NCBI GenBank assembly: GCA_964387935.1 | Contig: CAYLZN010000238.1 | Coordinates: 1-9,124, forward strand | From: CAYLZN01 sp964387935 | GTDB taxonomy: Bacteria; Acidobacteriota; Vicinamibacteria; Vicinamibacterales; JAFNAJ01 | Direction of reading: 5' to 3' | Length of the DNA: 9,124 bases | Part shown: positions 5,894 through 9,124 of the stretch, piece by piece | How the letters are laid out: each line of letters opens with the position of its first letter | Numbering within the stretch: the stretch's first letter is position 1 | The notes under the pieces: model-generated | Database searches by the model: none | Seen by the model: the letters and a program-made list of their open reading frames with translations, nothing else | Told to the model about the DNA's origin: nothing | Program-made: the position numbers and the translations under genes

Positions 5894-6871
5894 ATGAAAA
5901 CCCGGATCACCGACCTGTTCGGCATCGAGCACCCGATCATCCAGGGCGGCATGCACTACGTCGGCTTCGCCGAGCTTGCCGCCGCCGTCTCGAACGCAGG
6001 TGGCCTCGGGATCATCACGGGCCTGACCCAGAAGACGCCGGACGCGCTGGCCGCCGAAATCCGGCGCTGCCGTGACATGACCGACAAGCCGTTCGGCGTG
6101 AACGTCACCTTCCTGCCGACGGTGACCGCGGCCGACTACCCGGGCTACGTGCGCGCCATCATCGAGGGCGGCGTGAAGATCGTGGAGACCGCTGGCCGCA
6201 GCCCCGAACCGGTGATGCCCTACCTGAAGGCCGCCGGCATCAAGGTGATTCACAAGTGCACGTCGGTGCGCCATTCGCTCAAGGCGCAGTCGATCGGCTG
6301 CGATGCCGTGAGCGTGGACGGCTTCGAGTGCGGCGGCCACCCGGGCGAAGACGATGTGCCCAACTTCATCCTGCTGCCACGCGCCGCTGACGAGCTGAAG
6401 ATCCCCTTCGTGGCCTCGGGCGGCATGGCCGACGGCCGGTCGCTCGTCGCCGCGCTCGCGCTCGGCGCCGACGGCATCAACATGGGCACGCGCTTCATCG
6501 CCACGAAGGAGGCGCCGGTCCACGAGCACGTCAAGCAGGCCATCGTCGCCGCCACGGAACTCGACACGCGCCTGGTCATGCGCCCGCTGCGCAACACCGA
6601 GCGCGTGCTGCGCAACGCCGCCGTCGACCGCCTGCTCGAGAAGGAGAAGGCCCTCGGCGCGACCTTGAAGTTCGAGGACATCATCGAGGAGGTCGCGGGC
6701 GTGTACCCGCGCATCATGCTGAACGGCGAGATGGACGCGGGCGCGTGGTCGTGCGGCATGGTCGCCGGCCTGATTCACGACGTGCCGACGGTTCAGGAGC
6801 TGATCGACCGCATCATGCGTGAGGCGAACGAGATCATCACCGCGCGGCTGACCGGGATGCTCGGGAGCTGA
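5894..6871 (+). CDS. FMN-dependent nitronate monooxygenase / NADH:quinone reductase family protein
   Basis: The 325-residue protein begins MKTRITDLFGIEHPIIQGGM at an ATG with GCGGAG nine bases upstream. Diagnostic motifs in order are QGGMHYVG (17-24), the NAGGLGIITG stretch, FGVNVTFLP, VIHKCTSVRH (118-127), DGFECGGHPGEDDV (about 142-155), SGGMADGR (175-182) and NMGTRF (196-201), the last two binding the FMN phosphate in this TIM-barrel family. The length is typical and no key motif is missing. DGFEC-x-GHPGEDD, the KCTxVRH block and MRPLRNTERVLRN resemble the Pseudomonas PA1024-type NADH:quinone reductases, which are commonly annotated as nitronate monooxygenases, more than true 2-nitropropane-oxidising enzymes. 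That subclass call rests on recalled motifs. It is a soluble cytoplasmic enzyme. A kinase gene follows after 29 bp in the same orientation. FabK-type enoyl reductase is a less likely alternative. Confidence 0.88.
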   Translation: MKTRITDLFGIEHPIIQGGMHYVGFAELAAAVSNAGGLGIITGLTQKTPDALAAEIRRCRDMTDKPFGVNVTFLPTVTAADYPGYVRAIIEGGVKIVETAGRSPEPVMPYLKAAGIKVIHKCTSVRHSLKAQSIGCDAVSVDGFECGGHPGEDDVPNFILLPRAADELKIPFVASGGMADGRSLVAALALGADGINMGTRFIATKEAPVHEHVKQAIVAATELDTRLVMRPLRNTERVLRNAAVDRLLEKEKALGATLKFEDIIEEVAGVYPRIMLNGEMDAGAWSCGMVAGLIHDVPTVQELIDRIMREANEIITARLTGMLGS

Positions 6872-6890
6872 CCGCTCGCCCACGGAGCGG
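6872..6890 (+). promoter_or_regulatory. Intercistronic hairpin touching the kinase ribosome-binding region
   Basis: Directly after the TGA of the flavoprotein gene, CCGCTC (6872-6877) and GAGCGG (6885-6890) form a perfect 6-bp stem with a 7-nt loop. The 3' arm runs into GAGCGGGGG, the purine-rich ribosome-binding region of the kinase that starts at 6901. Folding would partly hide it. There is no T-run, so a terminator is unlikely. Confidence 0.4.
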
Positions 6891-6900
6891 GGGCACGCTC

Positions 6901-9030
6901 ATGCGCTGGTCCTGGCTGAGACGACTCTTCGACCGCGTGGCTCGCATCGGCGCCCATCCCGCCGAGACCGAGGACGAGCGTGTTCGTCGCCTGATCTGGG
7001 TGATCACCCTGCTCGTGGGCGCGATCCCCGTCTCCGGGCTCATGGCACCGGTCTTCGTGGCCGTTGGCGCCGTACCGGCCGCGATCCTGTCGGCGCTCGC
7101 GGCCGCTTTCTGGACCAGCCAGGTCCTGCTGGTCGGCCTGCTCCGCCGTGGCGTGGACGCGATGGCGCTGGCGAGCCAGCTGTCGTGCGTGGTCCTCTCG
7201 TGCGCCGGCGTCCTCGTCATGGGCGGCCTCCCCAGCTCGGGAGGCATCGTGCTGGTCGGGCTCATCGGCCCTCTGTATGCGCTCGCGTTCCCGAGCCGCA
7301 GGCGGGCCTGGTGGATGCTGGTGGCCTACCTCGCGTCGCTCGGAATTGGCGTCGCGGTGGGCGACCGCGTGCCCTGGGCCCGTCCGCTTCCAGAATTCGC
7401 CAACGTCGTCACCTTCGCCCTGATGGTGATCACGACCGCCGCCAGCGTCTTCGGTGCACTCTACTTCTTCGTCCTCGAGCGCGATCGCGCCCTGGGACTT
7501 CTCCGCGAAGCCGAGAATACGATCGCCCGCCTCCTGCAGGCGTCCCCGGGAGCGTCCGAGACGATTCCCGGGTGGTCGGCGACCATGGCCAGGGACATCG
7601 CCAGCACCATCGGGGCCGAGAAGATCGGCATCTGGGAGATGGGAACGAACGGCCTGGTGCCAGTCGACACCGATGGTCTTGCGCCACCTTCGATCGACGA
7701 CGTGCACGACCTGGCCCCGGCGCCGGAAGGGACGTTCGCCCAGACACCGCAGGGCATGCTCGTCGCCGTCCACGGCATGAGCGGAGAGCTGCGCGGCGCC
7801 CTCGTGGTCTCGGGCCCATCGCTGCGCTGGACGCAGACCGAGCGGCGCCTGCTGGGCGGGTTCGCGCACCAGCTCGGCGCAGCGCTCGACATGAACCGGA
7901 TGCGTGTCCAGCTGGCAGCGGCCGACGAGCGGCGGGCCCTGACGAGGCAGGAGATGCACGAGCGGGGGATTGCCACGCTGCAGCTGTGCCCGCGGTGCGG
8001 CCGTTGCTACGACCACACGGCGAGCGCCTGCAGTGACGACGGTGCCGCGCTCGAGTCGCCGCGCACGCTTCCGTATCGCCTGCTGGACCGGTATCGCTTC
8101 ACCCGGGTGCTGGGCGAAGGCGGCATGGGCATCGTCCTCGCCGCGTGGGACGAGCGCCTGCAGCGCGACGTCGCGGTCAAGCTGATCCGACCGGAGCATT
8201 TCAACAACCCCGACCTGCGACAGCGCTTCGACCGCGAGGCCCGGACCGTCGCGCGCATCCAGCACCCCGGGGTGATCGCCCTCTACGACTCCGGCGAACT
8301 GGACGATGGGACGGCGTTCCTGGTGATGGAGAAGCTCACCGGGTGCGATCTGGCGTCACAGATCCGGGACCACGGGCGCGGCACGCCCGGGCAGGTGGCG
8401 GAACTGGTGCGCCAGGGGTGCGCCGCGCTCCGCGCCGCGCACCGGGCCGGCGTCGTGCACCGCGACGTGAAGCCGGAGAACATCTTCCTCGTGGACGACC
8501 CGGCCGGGTTCCGCGTCAAGGTCCTCGACTTCGGCCTGGCCAAGTCGATGACCCTCGAGCGGGGCCTGACGCAGACCGGCACGGTGATGGGCACGCCGGT
8601 CTACATGTCGCCGGAACAGGTCCAGGGCGAGGACGTCGACGCACGGACGGACGTGTACTCGTTCGCGGCCGTGTGCTACGAGGCGCTGACCGGCAGGAAG
8701 GCCGTGACGGGCGACGATCTGGGGCGCGTCCTGATCGGCGTGCTCAACGCGGTCCCTGCCCCGCCGTCGTCGTTCGTGCCCGGCCTGCCACCCGAGGTCG
8801 ACGCGGCCTTCGCGTCGGCCCTGGCCAAGGACCGGTCGCGGCGCTTGAAAGAGATCGAGCTGTGGGGCTCATCGTTTGTCGAGTCGCTCGAACGGGCCGC
8901 GGCCGACGCGGCGGCGAGAGGCTGGTCATTTCCGCGGGAGACCTCGACGATCCGCAGCGGCACCAGCCCGAGCGAGAGAGTCACGTCCTCGACGGACCTG
9001 ACGCGGCTGACGCCTCCTGGGCCGAATTGA
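6901..9030 (+). CDS. Multi-pass membrane Ser/Thr protein kinase with GAF-like and zinc-ribbon-like regions
   Basis: The 709-residue protein starts at an ATG with a G-rich ribosome-binding region about nine bases upstream. Residues 1-28 are basic. About 30-190 holds roughly six hydrophobic segments (IWVITLLVGAIPVSGLM, VLLVGLL, CVVLSCAGVLVMGG, IVLVGLIGPLYALAF, MLVAYLASLGIGVAVG, FALMVITTAASVFGALYFFV), a MASE-like input domain. About 205-345 resembles a GAF domain (TIGAEKIGIWEM...LRGALVVSGPSLRW...LLGGFAHQLGAALDM). A Cys cluster CPRCGRCYDH...ACSDDG (C363, C366, C369, C377) resembles a zinc ribbon. The kinase domain (about 397-660) has GEGGMGIV (405-412), K427, HRDVKPEN (520-527), DFG (543-545) and SPE (570-572), so all catalytic residues are present. 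The tail is Ser/Thr-rich and may be autophosphorylated. It probably transmits a membrane or small-molecule signal to a cytoplasmic kinase. It follows the flavoprotein gene by 29 bp, with no separate promoter seen. Confidence 0.93.
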   Translation: MRWSWLRRLFDRVARIGAHPAETEDERVRRLIWVITLLVGAIPVSGLMAPVFVAVGAVPAAILSALAAAFWTSQVLLVGLLRRGVDAMALASQLSCVVLSCAGVLVMGGLPSSGGIVLVGLIGPLYALAFPSRRRAWWMLVAYLASLGIGVAVGDRVPWARPLPEFANVVTFALMVITTAASVFGALYFFVLERDRALGLLREAENTIARLLQASPGASETIPGWSATMARDIASTIGAEKIGIWEMGTNGLVPVDTDGLAPPSIDDVHDLAPAPEGTFAQTPQGMLVAVHGMSGELRGALVVSGPSLRWTQTERRLLGGFAHQLGAALDMNRMRVQLAAADERRALTRQEMHERGIATLQLCPRCGRCYDHTASACSDDGAALESPRTLPYRLLDRYRFTRVLGEGGMGIVLAAWDERLQRDVAVKLIRPEHFNNPDLRQRFDREARTVARIQHPGVIALYDSGELDDGTAFLVMEKLTGCDLASQIRDHGRGTPGQVAELVRQGCAALRAAHRAGVVHRDVKPENIFLVDDPAGFRVKVLDFGLAKSMTLERGLTQTGTVMGTPVYMSPEQVQGEDVDARTDVYSFAAVCYEALTGRKAVTGDDLGRVLIGVLNAVPAPPSSFVPGLPPEVDAAFASALAKDRSRRLKEIELWGSSFVESLERAAADAAARGWSFPRETSTIRSGTSPSERVTSSTDLTRLTPPGPN

Positions 9031-9124
9031 TGCCAGGACGGGAGCCGTCACGCAGGCTCGGACCCAGCCGCGTGGCATCGAGGTGCTGCCCTGGCGCGAG
9101 TTCCTCGAACGGCTGTGGGGCACC
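9011..9124 (+). other. Possible start of, or fragment of, a further plus-strand gene
   Basis: After the kinase stop, the frame ending at 9124 reads TGAVTQARTQPRGIEVLPWR and then EFLERLWGT at the window edge, which looks protein-like. It follows an in-frame stop at 9008-9010 and has no ATG, GTG or TTG before the protein-like part. It could be a fragment with a lost start, or chance. A separate ATG overlaps the kinase stop (9030-9032) in another frame, but its product is low-complexity and Ser/Cys/Arg-rich. Confidence 0.2.

Noticed and set aside
8926..9123. Minus-strand open frame at the right edge
   Set aside because: It is Arg/Ser-rich, antisense to the kinase tail, has no ribosome-binding site and no recognisable motif.

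Overview
The window is very GC-rich, with strong G/C bias at third codon positions. Two long Hanks-type serine/threonine kinases, one of the TolB-propeller type and opening with the family phrase LAAGTRLGPYEI, point to an Acidobacteriota chromosome, probably Vicinamibacteria-like. That placement is inferred from protein style, since no rRNA or marker gene is present.

Layout. (1) 1-325: two gene remnants meet end to end. An ArsR-type regulator fragment on the minus strand has lost its N-terminal half, and a C-terminal coding fragment on the plus strand has lost its start. (2) 401-1062: a complete higB-higA toxin-antitoxin operon on the minus strand. Its promoter is recognisable, the toxin appears to be leaderless, and a large palindrome overlaps the -35 region. 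(3) 1241-3970: a 909-residue transmembrane Ser/Thr kinase with a C-terminal beta-propeller (minus). Its activation loop carries an in-frame insertion of a 43-nt REP-like palindrome. (4) 4160-4720: a small exported protein, divergent from the kinase. (5) 4768-5452: the C-terminal half of a cyclase-family (kynurenine formamidase-like) hydrolase, then a frame-shifted coding remnant. (6) 5514-5720: a 68-residue winged-helix-like protein. (7) 5894-9030: a probable two-gene operon of an FMN-dependent nitronate monooxygenase/NADH:quinone reductase-type enzyme and a 709-residue kinase with an N-terminal multi-pass membrane domain, a GAF-like region, a zinc-ribbon-like Cys cluster and a kinase domain. 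A hairpin in the 29-bp gap overlaps the kinase's ribosome-binding region.

Overall, intact signalling genes sit among truncated genes, a toxin-antitoxin module and a palindromic insertion, so the window reads as a rearranged accessory region. The two kinases have opposite architectures: one is kinase-TM-extracytoplasmic propeller, the other membrane sensor-GAF-kinase. The most unusual signal is the REP-like element inside the first kinase, apparently flanked by a 2-bp duplication that keeps the frame open. I found no CRISPR array, tRNA, rRNA or transposase gene.
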